Of a stretch of DNA of 64,000 bases, positions 1 to 7,710 are shown one piece after another. Within the stretch, counting starts at the first letter, position 1. Each line of letters begins with the position of its first letter. The stretch covers positions 186,001 through 250,000 of the forward strand of contig CAZOGK010000001.1 in assembly GCA_964579295.1 (NCBI GenBank), written 5' to 3'. The notes under the pieces are model-generated. The model saw only the letters and a program-made list of their open reading frames with translations. It was not told where the DNA came from and did not search any database. This DNA comes from JAAYYY01 sp964579295. GTDB lineage: Bacteria > Chloroflexota > Anaerolineae > Promineifilales > Promineifilaceae. The position numbers were made by a program, and so were the translations under genes.

Positions 1-1250
1 AAACCACTGCGCGTGACCACGCCCGGCGCCATTGCCCGCGTCCAGGCGTCTGACGGATAGCAGCCAAGCTGCTCGTGATGCGGCACGAAGTCCAGCGCCG
101 CCCAGGCGGAGCCGCTGGCCCAGCCGCCGTGCGGCCCGCCCGTCAGGTACCAGACCTCGCCTACGGCCCACGGCAGCGCAAGCTCGGGCGCCGCCAACCC
201 ATCGGGCCAGAGCGGATCGACGGTGTAGGCGAAGGGATTGCCGAAGAGCGCGCTGTAGGTGGCAAAGAAACCCGACGGCCCGCTCGCCTGCAGCCATTCG
301 TCATAACTGGCCCCATCATGGGCGGCGAGCCAGCGCTGTACGCCGGCGGTGCCGTCGTTAATCTCCGCCGCAAAGGCGATGGTCGTATCGCCAATGGTCA
401 CGGCGGTCAGCCCCCCCTCCGCGCGCCCGTAGAAGCCCCAGTTCAGCTGGTCGGCAGCCCAGGCAAGCTGGCGGTAGAGCCCCTCAGTCCCCTGGCGCAC
501 GCGCCCCATTGGATAGACCGGCTGGGCCGGCTGCGCCTGGCTGAGCCAGCCTGAGCGGTATTCCAGCGCCGCCAGCAGCAGGCGCGGGTTGACGCTGAAG
601 CGGTCGGCCACCAGCTGCACAATGCTCGGCCCGTCCAGCGGCGTGCCCTCGACATCTTCCACGTAGCGGAGCAGGTAACCGTCGAAGTAGGAGAGGAACG
701 TGGCGATGTCAAAGCCGCGGGCGGCCGGCCCATAGACCAGCTCGCTATCTGGCACGATCTTGAAGCTCGGCCCAACCAGCGTCGAGCCGCCGGGCACGCG
801 TAGCTCCTGGCCCACTGTCAGAAACTCGTCGATGTTCAATTCGTTGAGCGCCAGCAGCTCTTCGGCCGTGCTGCCATAACGCTGGGCGATATAGTTGAGC
901 GTCTCGCCCACGGCGACGGTATGTGTCTGGTAGAGCGTGCCGTCGGCCGCCATCGCGCCGGGCCGCACCGGGTTCGGGGTAGGCGTGCCGGGGTAGGGCG
1001 GCAGGGCCGGCGTGGGGGCGAAGCCGCCCGCGGTCAGCCCGCCGCTGCCGCTGCCGCGCTGCTGTTGGTCACGAGCTGCCAGGTTGCCGGGAGCGACGCC
1101 ATCAGCGCCGGCCGCGGGCGCCTGCACGCCCGGCGGCAAGGCCAGCGGAACCATCGTCGCGCCCACTTCCACGTCTGGATTGGGGCGCACACACCCGCCG
1201 AGCAGGAATATCAGTAGCAAAAAGCCGGCGACAGAGAGCCTACGCAACAT
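1..1250 (-). CDS. LysM and M23-type peptidase lipoprotein, C-terminus beyond window
   Basis: An open frame runs from ATG at 1250 to the window edge with no stop (about 416 residues seen), so the gene is cut at the left. The N-terminus is a lipoprotein signal, hydrophobic with LLGGC and lipobox Cys at residue 20, so the product should be anchored outside the membrane. A Pro/Gly/Ala-rich spacer follows. A LysM domain lies at about 109-155 (VGETLNYIAQRYG, then LLALNELN and LTVGQELRVP). Next is a helical region that begins like a lytic-enzyme companion domain. The start of an M23/LasA-type peptidase fold is at about 370-400, where GGPHGGW and WAALDF supply the usual His and Asp zinc ligands. I infer a cell-wall-binding peptidoglycan or glycine-rich-peptide endopeptidase. 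The catalytic HxH motif would lie outside the window, so activity cannot be judged. Confidence 0.82.
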   Translation of the reverse strand, partial: MLRRLSVAGFLLLIFLLGGCVRPNPDVEVGATMVPLALPPGVQAPAAGADGVAPGNLAARDQQQRGSGSGGLTAGGFAPTPALPPYPGTPTPNPVRPGAMAADGTLYQTHTVAVGETLNYIAQRYGSTAEELLALNELNIDEFLTVGQELRVPGGSTLVGPSFKIVPDSELVYGPAARGFDIATFLSYFDGYLLRYVEDVEGTPLDGPSIVQLVADRFSVNPRLLLAALEYRSGWLSQAQPAQPVYPMGRVRQGTEGLYRQLAWAADQLNWGFYGRAEGGLTAVTIGDTTIAFAAEINDGTAGVQRWLAAHDGASYDEWLQASGPSGFFATYSALFGNPFAYTVDPLWPDGLAAPELALPWAVGEVWYLTGGPHGGWASGSAWAALDFVPHHEQLGCYPSDAWTRAMAPGVVTRSG

Positions 1251-1383
1251 CGCCCGTATTGTACGCCGCCCGCGGCAGGGGGGCGAGGTTTATGGGTCAT
1301 TTTTCAGGGAGTCCCCAGGAGAAGGGCCATGAGAAAACGGAGCGGCGATTTCCATTGCCGTCATTCCGCGTTAGCATTGGCTT

Positions 1384-2037
1384 ATGCAGGCCAACACTGT
1401 GCAGCGCCTCCGCTTTCGCTTCGGCAAGGACGGCCCGGCGCGCTTCATCAGCCATCTCGACCTGGCGCGCGCCCTGGAACGGGCGCTCAACCGCGCACGC
1501 CTGCCAGTCGCTTACACGCAGGGCTTTAACCGCCGGCCGCGGCTGCAGTTCGCCGCCGCGCTGCCGCTGGGCTTTACCAGCGAGGCCGAGCTGGCCGACG
1601 TCTGGCTGCTGGAACAGGTCGAGCCGGAGACTGCCCGGCAGCAGCTTATGAGCAGAATGGCGCCGGGCATCACCGTGCACGAAATCTGGCAAGTTCCGCT
1701 GACAGCGCCGGCGATGCAAGCGGTCACTGCCGAGGCCACATTTGTCGCCTTCTTGCCGGCTGAGATAGACGTTGCGGCGTTGCAGCAGCGGGTCGTGGCG
1801 GCGCTGGCGGCGCAGACGCTGCCCCGCACGCGCCGCGGCAAGGCGTATGACCTGCGCCAGCTCATCCACGACCTGGCGCTGGCGCAGGTCGACGACGATT
1901 GGCAGTTAACACTGCGCCTTGCTCTGGAGCCGGGGGCGACCGGGCGTCCCGACGAGACGCTGGCGGCCCTGGGGCTGGAGCCGCTGGATCTACACGTGCA
2001 CCGCACGGCAATCGTGCTTCGTGACGGCGACCGGTGA
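1384..2037 (+). CDS. TIGR03936/DUF2344 radical-SAM-associated protein
   Basis: A 217-residue protein whose N-terminus (RLRFRFGKDGPARFISHLDL, then ALERALNRARLPVAYTQGFN and RPRLQFAAALPLG) is the hallmark of the DUF2344/TIGR03936 family. Members occur alone or fused to a radical SAM protein, often just upstream of rplU-rpmA, as here. The biochemical role is not established; the link to ribosomal genes suggests RNA or ribosome-related work. This copy stands alone: I see no radical SAM CxxxCxxC motif in it or beside it. Its stop overlaps the GTG of the next gene by 4 bp, so the two are probably translationally coupled. ATG 1384 is chosen because the family homology starts within eight residues of it. 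Confidence 0.85.
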   Translation: MQANTVQRLRFRFGKDGPARFISHLDLARALERALNRARLPVAYTQGFNRRPRLQFAAALPLGFTSEAELADVWLLEQVEPETARQQLMSRMAPGITVHEIWQVPLTAPAMQAVTAEATFVAFLPAEIDVAALQQRVVAALAAQTLPRTRRGKAYDLRQLIHDLALAQVDDDWQLTLRLALEPGATGRPDETLAALGLEPLDLHVHRTAIVLRDGDR

Positions 2038-2894
2038 GCGCCCTCCTTCGCTTCGCCCTTCTCTGCCTGCTGCTTCTGGGCGGCTGCGCGCCGGGTACGG
2101 CGGCGCTGCCGGCGCCGTCGCCCGCGGCAAGCACAGCGGCTCCCGGTATTCCACTGCCGCCGACGCCGCTGCCGACGGCGACTCTTCCGCCGTTGGACAG
2201 CGGCTGGGAACTGCTGCAACCGGGCCTGGAGCAGCGCGTGCTCAACCTCGTCGACGAGCAGCGCGTCTGGCAGGAGACGGTCACCGTTCTCCGGCTCGAT
2301 CCGGCCTATTTCCTGTTTGACGTAGCCTACCGGCCGCGGCAGCCGCTGCAGCTGCCGCAGTGGCAGGCAGAGACGGGCGCCTTACTCGTCGTCAACGGCG
2401 GCTACTACACAGAGGAATACTTGGCGACGGGTATGGTGGTCAGCGAGGGCGTTGCCAGCGGAGACAGTTACGAAGGTTTTGGCGGCATGTTCGCCGTGAC
2501 GGAGCTAGGGCCGGAGGTCCGCTCGCTGGTCAGCAGCGCCTACGACCCGGCTGAGCTGCTGCTGGCGGCGCTGCAGTCCTTTCCGCTGCTGCTGCGGCCC
2601 GGCGGCGAAGTTGGCTTTCCCGAGGAAGATGGCCGGCAGGCGCGGCGCACCGTCGTCGCCCAGGACCGTGCCGGGCGCATTCTCTTTCTCGTCGCCAACC
2701 GCGGCAGCTTTACGCTGCACCGCCTCAGCCTCTATCTGGCGGCGTCCGACCTGGAGCTGGACGTGGCGCTCAATCTGGACGGCGGCCCTTCCAGCGGCCT
2801 GCTGCTGGCCGGCGCGGGCGACGAGCCGGCTCTTCATCTGCCGGCCTTTGCCCTGTTGCCGGCGGTCATTACCGTCTATCCGCGCCCGAGGTGA
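2034..2894 (+). CDS. phosphodiester glycosidase (NAGPA-like) lipoprotein
   Basis: A 286-residue protein starting at GTG 2034 inside the previous stop. The signal sequence ends in LLLLGGC (Cys18), a clear lipobox, followed by a Pro/Thr/Ala linker to about residue 50. The core carries the two signatures of the NAGPA/DUF2233 phosphodiester glycosidase family: VVNGGYY at about 119-125 and LNLDGGPSSG near 243-252. The family cleaves N-acetylglucosamine-1-phosphodiester-type bonds, and bacterial members act on exported glycoconjugates or cell-wall polymers. The substrate here is unknown. Length and domain order are normal. It sits upstream of the rplU promoter and probably shares a transcript only with the DUF2344 gene. 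Confidence 0.85.
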   Translation: MSALLRFALLCLLLLGGCAPGTAALPAPSPAASTAAPGIPLPPTPLPTATLPPLDSGWELLQPGLEQRVLNLVDEQRVWQETVTVLRLDPAYFLFDVAYRPRQPLQLPQWQAETGALLVVNGGYYTEEYLATGMVVSEGVASGDSYEGFGGMFAVTELGPEVRSLVSSAYDPAELLLAALQSFPLLLRPGGEVGFPEEDGRQARRTVVAQDRAGRILFLVANRGSFTLHRLSLYLAASDLELDVALNLDGGPSSGLLLAGAGDEPALHLPAFALLPAVITVYPRPR

Positions 2895-2943
2895 GCGCCA
2901 TCTAAACGTGGGCTTACGGGCTCGCCGCGACCCCGGATTAGCT

Positions 2944-2972
2944 TTGACTTTCCCCCTGCCGTAGGCTATAAT
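2944..2972 (+). promoter_or_regulatory. promoter of rplU-rpmA-rpmE
   Basis: TTGACT at 2944-2949 and TATAAT at 2967-2972 are separated by 17 nt, a near-consensus sigma-70-type promoter. Transcription would begin near 2979, giving an rplU leader of about 80 nt. Confidence 0.8.
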
Positions 2973-2983
2973 GATCCTTCGTT

Positions 2984-3041
2984 GTATTGGTCACCCGACA
3001 CTACCAATACAGACACCCGCGCCGGCATCTTTGTATGCCGG
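2984..3041 (+). promoter_or_regulatory. structured rplU 5' leader (two stem-loops)
   Basis: Two perfect inverted repeats fill the short leader between the promoter and the ribosome site. GTATTGGT (2984-2991) pairs with ACCAATAC (3003-3010), and CCGGCAT (3022-3028) pairs with ATGCCGG (3035-3041). The second hairpin ends 8 nt before GGAGG (3050-3054). Ribosomal-protein leaders often bind their own product to repress the operon, and L21 leaders are known in other phyla. Autoregulation here is my inference. Confidence 0.55.
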
Positions 3042-3060
3042 TTCTTTGTGGAGGTTAACT

Positions 3061-3393
3061 GTGTACGCAATTGTAGAAAGTGGCGGTCGGCAATACCGCG
3101 CCGAAGTTGGTCATCTTTTCAGCGTTGAAAAGCTGGCCCACGAAGTCGGTGAGCAAATCGTTCTGGACAATGTCCTGCTTGTGGCAGATGGCGATGAGAT
3201 CCAGGTCGGCCAGCCCACCGTCTCGGGCGCTACCGTAACTGCAACGGTCGTCGAACAGTACAGAGGAAAGAAGATCTTTGTCTGGAAGTACCGGCCGCGC
3301 AAGCGCTATCGCCGCCGTCAGGGTCACCGGCAGCAGTACACACGGCTGCGTATTGACGGAATTCATGTAAACGGACAGGAAGAGCAGGAGTAA
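3061..3393 (+). CDS. rplU: 50S ribosomal protein L21
   Basis: A 110-residue L21 that begins MYAIVESGGRQYRAEVG, the standard N-terminus, so GTG 3061 is the start. The longer reading from 2971 would start inside the promoter. GGAGG at 3050-3054 is spaced 6 nt from GTG. The basic C-terminal stretch KYRPRKRYRRRQGHRQQYT is the 23S rRNA-binding part. L21 binds domain I of 23S rRNA in the large subunit. It is followed by rpmA after 6 nt and then by the L31 fusion. A good promoter and hairpins upstream suggest control of the operon through the leader. Confidence 0.97.
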   Translation: MYAIVESGGRQYRAEVGHLFSVEKLAHEVGEQIVLDNVLLVADGDEIQVGQPTVSGATVTATVVEQYRGKKIFVWKYRPRKRYRRRQGHRQQYTRLRIDGIHVNGQEEQE

Positions 3394-3399
3394 AATATC

Positions 3400-3657
3400 A
3401 TGGCGCATAAGAAAGGTGCTGGTTCTACCCGCAACGGCCGTGACAGCAATTCCAAGCGCCTGGGTATTAAGTGCTACGGTGGTGAGCGCGTGATCCCGGG
3501 TAACATCATCGTGCGCCAGCGCGGTACCAAGTACCGCCCCGGCAGCAACGTTGGGCTTGGCAAAGACTATACCATTTTCGCGCTGGTCGAAGGCCAGGTG
3601 AAGTTTGAAGACCGTTACGGGCGCAAGTACGTCAGCGTCTACCCGGTGGAAGGATAA
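3400..3657 (+). CDS. rpmA: 50S ribosomal protein L27
   Basis: An 85-residue L27 with the conserved MAHKKGAGSTRNGRDSNSKR start, whose N-terminal tail reaches toward the peptidyl-transferase centre, and the LGIKCYGGE and GNIIVRQRGTK blocks. There is no extra N-terminal propeptide of the kind found in Firmicutes, so no Prp-type processing is needed. It lies 6 nt after rplU and 1 nt before the next ATG, so the three genes form one tight operon. Confidence 0.97.
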   Translation: MAHKKGAGSTRNGRDSNSKRLGIKCYGGERVIPGNIIVRQRGTKYRPGSNVGLGKDYTIFALVEGQVKFEDRYGRKYVSVYPVEG

Positions 3658-3658
3658 G

Positions 3659-4105
3659 ATGAAGGACGATATTCATCCCGAATGGTATCCGGACGCCGAG
3701 GTTGTCGTTGACGGCGAAGTTGTCATGCGCGTGGGCGCTACCAAGCCGCGTCTGAATGTGGAAATCTGGTCGGGCACGCACCCCTTTTACACTGGGCAGC
3801 AGCGTCTGCTGGACACAGAAGGGCAGGTCGACCGCTTCCTGCGTCGTCTCAAGCGGCGCGAGGATATGCTGGCTACCGACGAGACCGAGGAAGAGCAGCG
3901 CTCGCCTCTGGCCTTGCCGATAGCCGAGATAGGTCTGCCGACCCGGGCCGCCACGGCGCTGCGCGACGCGGGCCTGACGACGGTTGGCGACGTCTACGAG
4001 CGCTATCAGCAGGGTGAAGATGCTCTGCTGGCGATTATGGGCGTGGGGCAGCGCGCGCTTATCGACATTAAGAAGTTCCTCCGCGCTGAGGGGCTCATCG
4101 ACTAA
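3659..4105 (+). CDS. rpmE: ribosomal protein L31 fused to an RNA polymerase alpha-CTD-like domain
   Basis: A 148-residue protein beginning at ATG 3659, one base after the rpmA stop, with GGAAGG just before it. Residues 1-67 are L31: MKDDIHPEWY at the start and EIWSGTHPFYTGQQRLLDTE at 35-54. It is the cysteine-free type, with no zinc ligands. After an acidic linker (about 68-85, DETEEEQ), residues 86-145 match the helix-hairpin-helix fold of the RNA polymerase alpha C-terminal domain: LPIAEIGLPTRAATALRDAG, then LTTVGDVYERY and IMGVGQRALIDIKKFLRAEG. L31 bridges the ribosomal subunits; the alpha-CTD normally binds UP-element DNA and regulators. What the fusion does is unknown. It could serve as an extra RNA- or protein-binding arm or contact RNA polymerase. 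The frame is continuous, so this is not a sequencing artefact of two genes. Confidence 0.9.
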   Translation: MKDDIHPEWYPDAEVVVDGEVVMRVGATKPRLNVEIWSGTHPFYTGQQRLLDTEGQVDRFLRRLKRREDMLATDETEEEQRSPLALPIAEIGLPTRAATALRDAGLTTVGDVYERYQQGEDALLAIMGVGQRALIDIKKFLRAEGLID

Positions 4106-4136
4106 CTGGCAATTTGGCCGACTTTCGTTAGAGTAG

Positions 4137-4172
4137 GGGCAGGTGCGTGATTGGCATGTACCTGCCCTTTTT
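4137..4172 (+). terminator. terminator after the L31 gene
   Basis: GGGCAGGT (4137-4144) and ACCTGCCC (4160-4167) form a perfect 8-bp stem followed directly by TTTTT, a typical rho-independent terminator ending the ribosomal operon. Confidence 0.85.
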
Positions 4173-4241
4173 GTTTCTAGCAGCTTCCCGCGGCGCCGCT
4201 TTGCCAGGACGACGCCGGATTTATTGTGGAGGGAGAGGACG

Positions 4242-4835
4242 ATGGGAACGGAACGCCGGGGACACATCGAGCTGATTTGCGGTAGCATGTTTAGCGGCAA
4301 GACGGAAGAACTGATTCGCCGCCTGCGCCGGGCCAAGATCGCCCGGCAAAAGGTAGAGGTCTTTAAGCCGCATATCGACGACCGCTACCATGCCGCCCGC
4401 GTGACCAGCCACAATGGCCTTGACTTTGAAGCGCGGCCGGTGGAGTCGGCCGCCGACATTGCGGTGCTGGTCGCCGCAGACACCACCGTCGTCGCCATTG
4501 ACGAGGTGCAGTTTTTTGACGACAGCGTGGTCGAGCTGTGCGAGATGCTGGCGGACACGGGGCGGCGCGTGATCTGCGCCGGGCTCGACACTGACTTCCG
4601 CGGCGTGCCCTTTGGCCCGATGCCGGCCTTGCTGGCGCGGGCGGAGCATGTTGCTAAGATCCATGCGATTTGTGTCGTCTGCGGCCAGGAAGCCAGCCGC
4701 ACCCAGCGGCTGATTGACGGCGCACCGGCTGCTTACGACGACCCGGTCGTACTCGTCGGCGCCGACGAAGTGTACGAAGCGCGCTGCCGGCAATGCCACC
4801 AGGTAGCGCAGCCACGCAATGGCAACGAGGGCTAG
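4242..4835 (+). CDS. tdk: thymidine kinase
   Basis: A 197-residue type II thymidine kinase that phosphorylates thymidine (salvage to dTMP). The P-loop GSMFSGKTEELIRR is at about 14-27, and the Walker B-like AIDEVQFFDD carries the catalytic Glu. The lasso-zinc ligands are CVVC and CRQC in the C-terminal third. ATG 4242 is chosen because GGAGGGAGAGG lies just upstream; an in-frame GTG at 4143 falls inside the terminator. The stop is 2 nt before hpt, making a nucleotide-salvage pair. Length is normal. Confidence 0.95.
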   Translation: MGTERRGHIELICGSMFSGKTEELIRRLRRAKIARQKVEVFKPHIDDRYHAARVTSHNGLDFEARPVESAADIAVLVAADTTVVAIDEVQFFDDSVVELCEMLADTGRRVICAGLDTDFRGVPFGPMPALLARAEHVAKIHAICVVCGQEASRTQRLIDGAPAAYDDPVVLVGADEVYEARCRQCHQVAQPRNGNEG

Positions 4836-4837
4836 AA

Positions 4838-5443
4838 ATGGCCGAACAGCTTGTTTTAATGGACGATGTCGAGCAGGTTCTGATTGACGAGGAACAGCTG
4901 CAGGCGCGTATCCGTGAGCTGGCGGCGGAGATTGCCGCCGATTACCAGGGAGCGGACGACCTGCTGCTGCTCTGCGTCCTGAAGGGCGCCTACATGTTTC
5001 TCGCCGACCTCAGCCGTCTGCTGCCGCTCACCCACGAGGTAGACTTTATGGCGGTCTCCAGCTACGGGCAGGGAACGACCAGCAGCGGCGCCGTGCGCAT
5101 TGTGCTCGACCTCAAGGAGGATATCGCCGGCCGGCACGTCCTCATTGTCGAAGACATCATCGACAGCGGGCGCACGCTGGACTATATGCGGCGCAACCTG
5201 CTCTCGCGCGCGCCGGCCTCACTGCGTATCTGCACACTGCTCAACAAGCCGGAGCGCCGCGAAATCGACGTGCCTCTGGATTACATTGGCTTTGACATTC
5301 CTGATGAGTTTGTCGTCGGCTATGGCCTGGACTTCGCCCAGCGCTATCGCAACCTGCCTTTTATCGCCGTCCTCAAGCCGCGGGTCTTCGCGCACCTCTT
5401 CACTGACCGCGAAGCGGCGCAGGCCGAGGACAACGCCTACTAG
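4838..5443 (+). CDS. hpt: hypoxanthine phosphoribosyltransferase
   Basis: A 201-residue purine salvage enzyme that transfers phosphoribosyl from PRPP to hypoxanthine or guanine. The PRPP-binding motif is VLIVEDIIDSGRTLDYM at about residues 102-118. The flexible-loop sequence SSYGQGTTSSG and the base-recognition end DEFVVGYGLDFAQRYRNLP are both present. ATG 4838 is preferred to the upstream in-frame ATG at 4793, which would overlap tdk and lacks homology. It is coupled to tdk and followed 48 nt later by cca. Confidence 0.94.
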   Translation: MAEQLVLMDDVEQVLIDEEQLQARIRELAAEIAADYQGADDLLLLCVLKGAYMFLADLSRLLPLTHEVDFMAVSSYGQGTTSSGAVRIVLDLKEDIAGRHVLIVEDIIDSGRTLDYMRRNLLSRAPASLRICTLLNKPERREIDVPLDYIGFDIPDEFVVGYGLDFAQRYRNLPFIAVLKPRVFAHLFTDREAAQAEDNAY

Positions 5444-5491
5444 CCGGCTGCAGGCGCCGCACGCGCCCGCCGTGCCGAGGACAGGTTGAGC

Positions 5492-6982
5492 ATGCCTGAG
5501 ACCGAGCGGCCCCTGGCGCTATCGCCGCTGCTTGCCGAGCTGCGCCCGCTGTTGACCGGGCAAGCGCTGCCGGTGCATCTCGTCGGCGGGGCGGTGCGAG
5601 ACGCTCTCCTGGGTGTAGAGAGTGCGGATCTGGATTTCGTCGTACCGGAGCGGGCCATTTCGCTGGCCTTTGCCGTCGGCGATGCCCTTTCCTTGCCCGC
5701 CTACGTCCTGGACCGCGAGCGCGACACAGGCCGCGTCGTCGTTCCCGCCAGCGATGGCCGCGTTAAGTCAACCGTCGATTTTGCCCGCTATCGCGCCGCC
5801 AGCCTCGATGGCGATCTACGCGCCCGTGATTTCACCATCAATGCCCTGGCGCTGCCCGCGGGCGCCGGCGATGCGGACGCCCTCGTCGATCCCCTCGACG
5901 GCCGCGCCGATCTGCGCGCGGGCATCATCCGCCTGGCTGCGCCGTCCGCGCTGCAGGACGATGCTGTGCGCATCCTGCGTGCGCTGCGCATGGCCGTGCG
6001 CTTTGGCTTTACGCTGGCGCCCGGCATGGAAAGCGCCATTGCCGCCGCCCTGCCGGGCCTCGCCGCCGTCTCCGTCGAGCGGGTACGCGACGAGCTGGTC
6101 AAGCTGTTCGGCTCGCCGGACCCGGCGCGGGCGCTGCAGCTGCTACGTGACATGGGCGTGCTGGAGCCGGTACTGCCGGAGATCGCCGCGCTGGAAGGGG
6201 TCGAGCAATCTGCCCCCCATCACGAAGCCGTTCTGGCCCACACGGTCTCAACCCTGCGCTGGCTGGTCGCCGTCACAGGCGCGCTGGACGCAGAGGTAGA
6301 CGAGGGTTCCATTGCCGCAGAGGTGCAGCGGCAGCTAGCGCCCTACGCGGGCGCGCTGCGTGCCCATCTGGCGCGCCGTGTGGACGGCGACCTGACGGGG
6401 CTGGAGCTGCTGCGGCTGGGCGCGCTCTTTCACGATGTGGGCAAGGCAGAAACGCAGCAGCATGAAGCAAGCGGGCAGATCCGCTTTATCGATCATGAGG
6501 AAGTGGGCGCGCGTCTGGCTGCCCATCGTCTGCGCCAGCTGCGGCTCAGCCGCGAGGCGGTTGACCATGTCCAGGCGCTGGTCAGGGCGCACATGCGCCC
6601 GCTGCACCTAAGCCGGGCCGATAGCGTGACGCGGCGGGCTGTCTATCGCTACTTTCGCGCTGCCGGCAGCGCCGGGTTGGACGTCGGCCTGCTGACGCTG
6701 GCCGACCATCTGGCGACGCATGACGGCGCCGGCAGTGATGGCTCCTGGGAGCGCCTGCTTGGCGTTGTCACCACGCTGTTTCACCATTACTTTGAGGACT
6801 ATCAGGAGTCGATCAAGCCACGGCCGCTGTTGAGCGGACACGAGCTGATCGCGGCGCTGGAGCTGCAGCCGGGGCCGGAGGTAGGGCGGCTGCTGCGGCT
6901 CCTGGAAGAGGCGCAGGCGGCGGGCGAGATCAGCAACGCGGCTGAGGCGCTGGCGCTGGCCCGGCGGGCGCACGAGGCATGA
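5492..6982 (+). CDS. cca: CCA tRNA nucleotidyltransferase / poly(A) polymerase family, with HD domain
   Basis: A protein of about 496 residues. The class II nucleotidyltransferase head (VHLVGGAVRDALLG, then ADLDFVV as the metal-binding DxD) is followed by the RNA-binding domain VRILRALRMAVRFGF. An HD domain follows at about 300-400 (LGALFHDVGKAET and IDHEEVGARLA). Family members add or repair the 3' CCA of tRNAs or add A tails; the HD part adds phosphohydrolase activity in some. None of the tRNAs in this window encodes CCA, so a CCA-adding enzyme is required. The start may instead be TTG 5486, two codons earlier; ATG 5492 has ACAGG 6 nt upstream. CCA-adding and poly(A) activities cannot be told apart here. 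Confidence 0.88.
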   Translation: MPETERPLALSPLLAELRPLLTGQALPVHLVGGAVRDALLGVESADLDFVVPERAISLAFAVGDALSLPAYVLDRERDTGRVVVPASDGRVKSTVDFARYRAASLDGDLRARDFTINALALPAGAGDADALVDPLDGRADLRAGIIRLAAPSALQDDAVRILRALRMAVRFGFTLAPGMESAIAAALPGLAAVSVERVRDELVKLFGSPDPARALQLLRDMGVLEPVLPEIAALEGVEQSAPHHEAVLAHTVSTLRWLVAVTGALDAEVDEGSIAAEVQRQLAPYAGALRAHLARRVDGDLTGLELLRLGALFHDVGKAETQQHEASGQIRFIDHEEVGARLAAHRLRQLRLSREAVDHVQALVRAHMRPLHLSRADSVTRRAVYRYFRAAGSAGLDVGLLTLADHLATHDGAGSDGSWERLLGVVTTLFHHYFEDYQESIKPRPLLSGHELIAALELQPGPEVGRLLRLLEEAQAAGEISNAAEALALARRAHEA

Positions 6983-7005
6983 AAAGGCCGGGATCTCGGC
7001 CCGGC
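6982..7005 (-). terminator. terminator between convergent cca and folE
   Basis: GCCGGG (6987-6992) and CCCGGC (7000-7005) form a 6-bp GC stem. Read on the minus strand it is followed by CTTTT, so it serves folE. On the plus strand it has no T run. Confidence 0.6.
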
Positions 7006-7033
7006 TCTATCAGCTTACTCTCTATCACTGGCG

Positions 7034-7675
7034 CTAACGACCAACGGCGTCCGGCCGGCGCAAGTGTTCCAGGAACTCGTTGCGCGTCTTCTCGCTCTTC
7101 TTGAAGTTGCCCAGCATGGCGCTGGTCACCATGCGCGCGTTCTCCTTGCGCACGCCGCGCATCATCGAGCACATATGCGCGCCCTCGACGACAACGCCGA
7201 CCCCCTGCGGCTCCAGCACCTCCTCGATCAACTCGGCAATCTGCCGGGTCATACGCTCCTGTACCTGGAGCCGGCGCGCATACATCTCCACGATGCGCGG
7301 TATCTTGGAGAGGCCGATCACCTTGTCCGCGGGAATGTAAGCTACGTGGGCCTTGCCGAAGAAAGGCAGCATATGATGCTCGCACATGCTGAAGAACTCA
7401 ATGTCCTTGACGACGATCATCTCATCATACTCGACGTCAAAGAGGGCGTCGTTGACCAGGGCTATCGGGTCTACGTGGTAGCCGGCGAGCACCTCGTCGT
7501 ACATGCGCGCGATGCGATCGGGCGTGCGCAGCAGCCCTTCGCGCTCCGGATCTTCGCCCACGTTGACGAGAATGCGGCGCACCGCTTCCTCAATCTCTCG
7601 TTTACGGTCGGAATCGCTTTCCAGCTCGGGCAGCCCCAGGCTCTCCAGGTTGCTCTTATCACCCTCAAGGCTCAT
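7034..7675 (-). CDS. folE: GTP cyclohydrolase I
   Basis: A 213-residue enzyme that converts GTP to dihydroneopterin triphosphate, the first step of folate and tetrahydropterin synthesis. Motifs are GLLRTPDRIARMYDE, FFSMCEHHMLPFFGKAHVAY (zinc Cys and His), VIGLSKIPRIVEMYARRLQV with QERMT, and VVVEGAHMCSMMRGVRK with the second zinc Cys. The N-terminus has an acidic extension of about 28 residues before the conserved helix. It lies 35 nt downstream of the multi-zinc-ribbon gene on the same strand and probably shares its transcript. Confidence 0.96.
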   Translation of the reverse strand: MSLEGDKSNLESLGLPELESDSDRKREIEEAVRRILVNVGEDPEREGLLRTPDRIARMYDEVLAGYHVDPIALVNDALFDVEYDEMIVVKDIEFFSMCEHHMLPFFGKAHVAYIPADKVIGLSKIPRIVEMYARRLQVQERMTRQIAELIEEVLEPQGVGVVVEGAHMCSMMRGVRKENARMVTSAMLGNFKKSEKTRNEFLEHLRRPDAVGR

Positions 7676-7710
7676 GGCGTTGTCTCCATCTTCTCCTGTG
7701 CCAACGTCTC

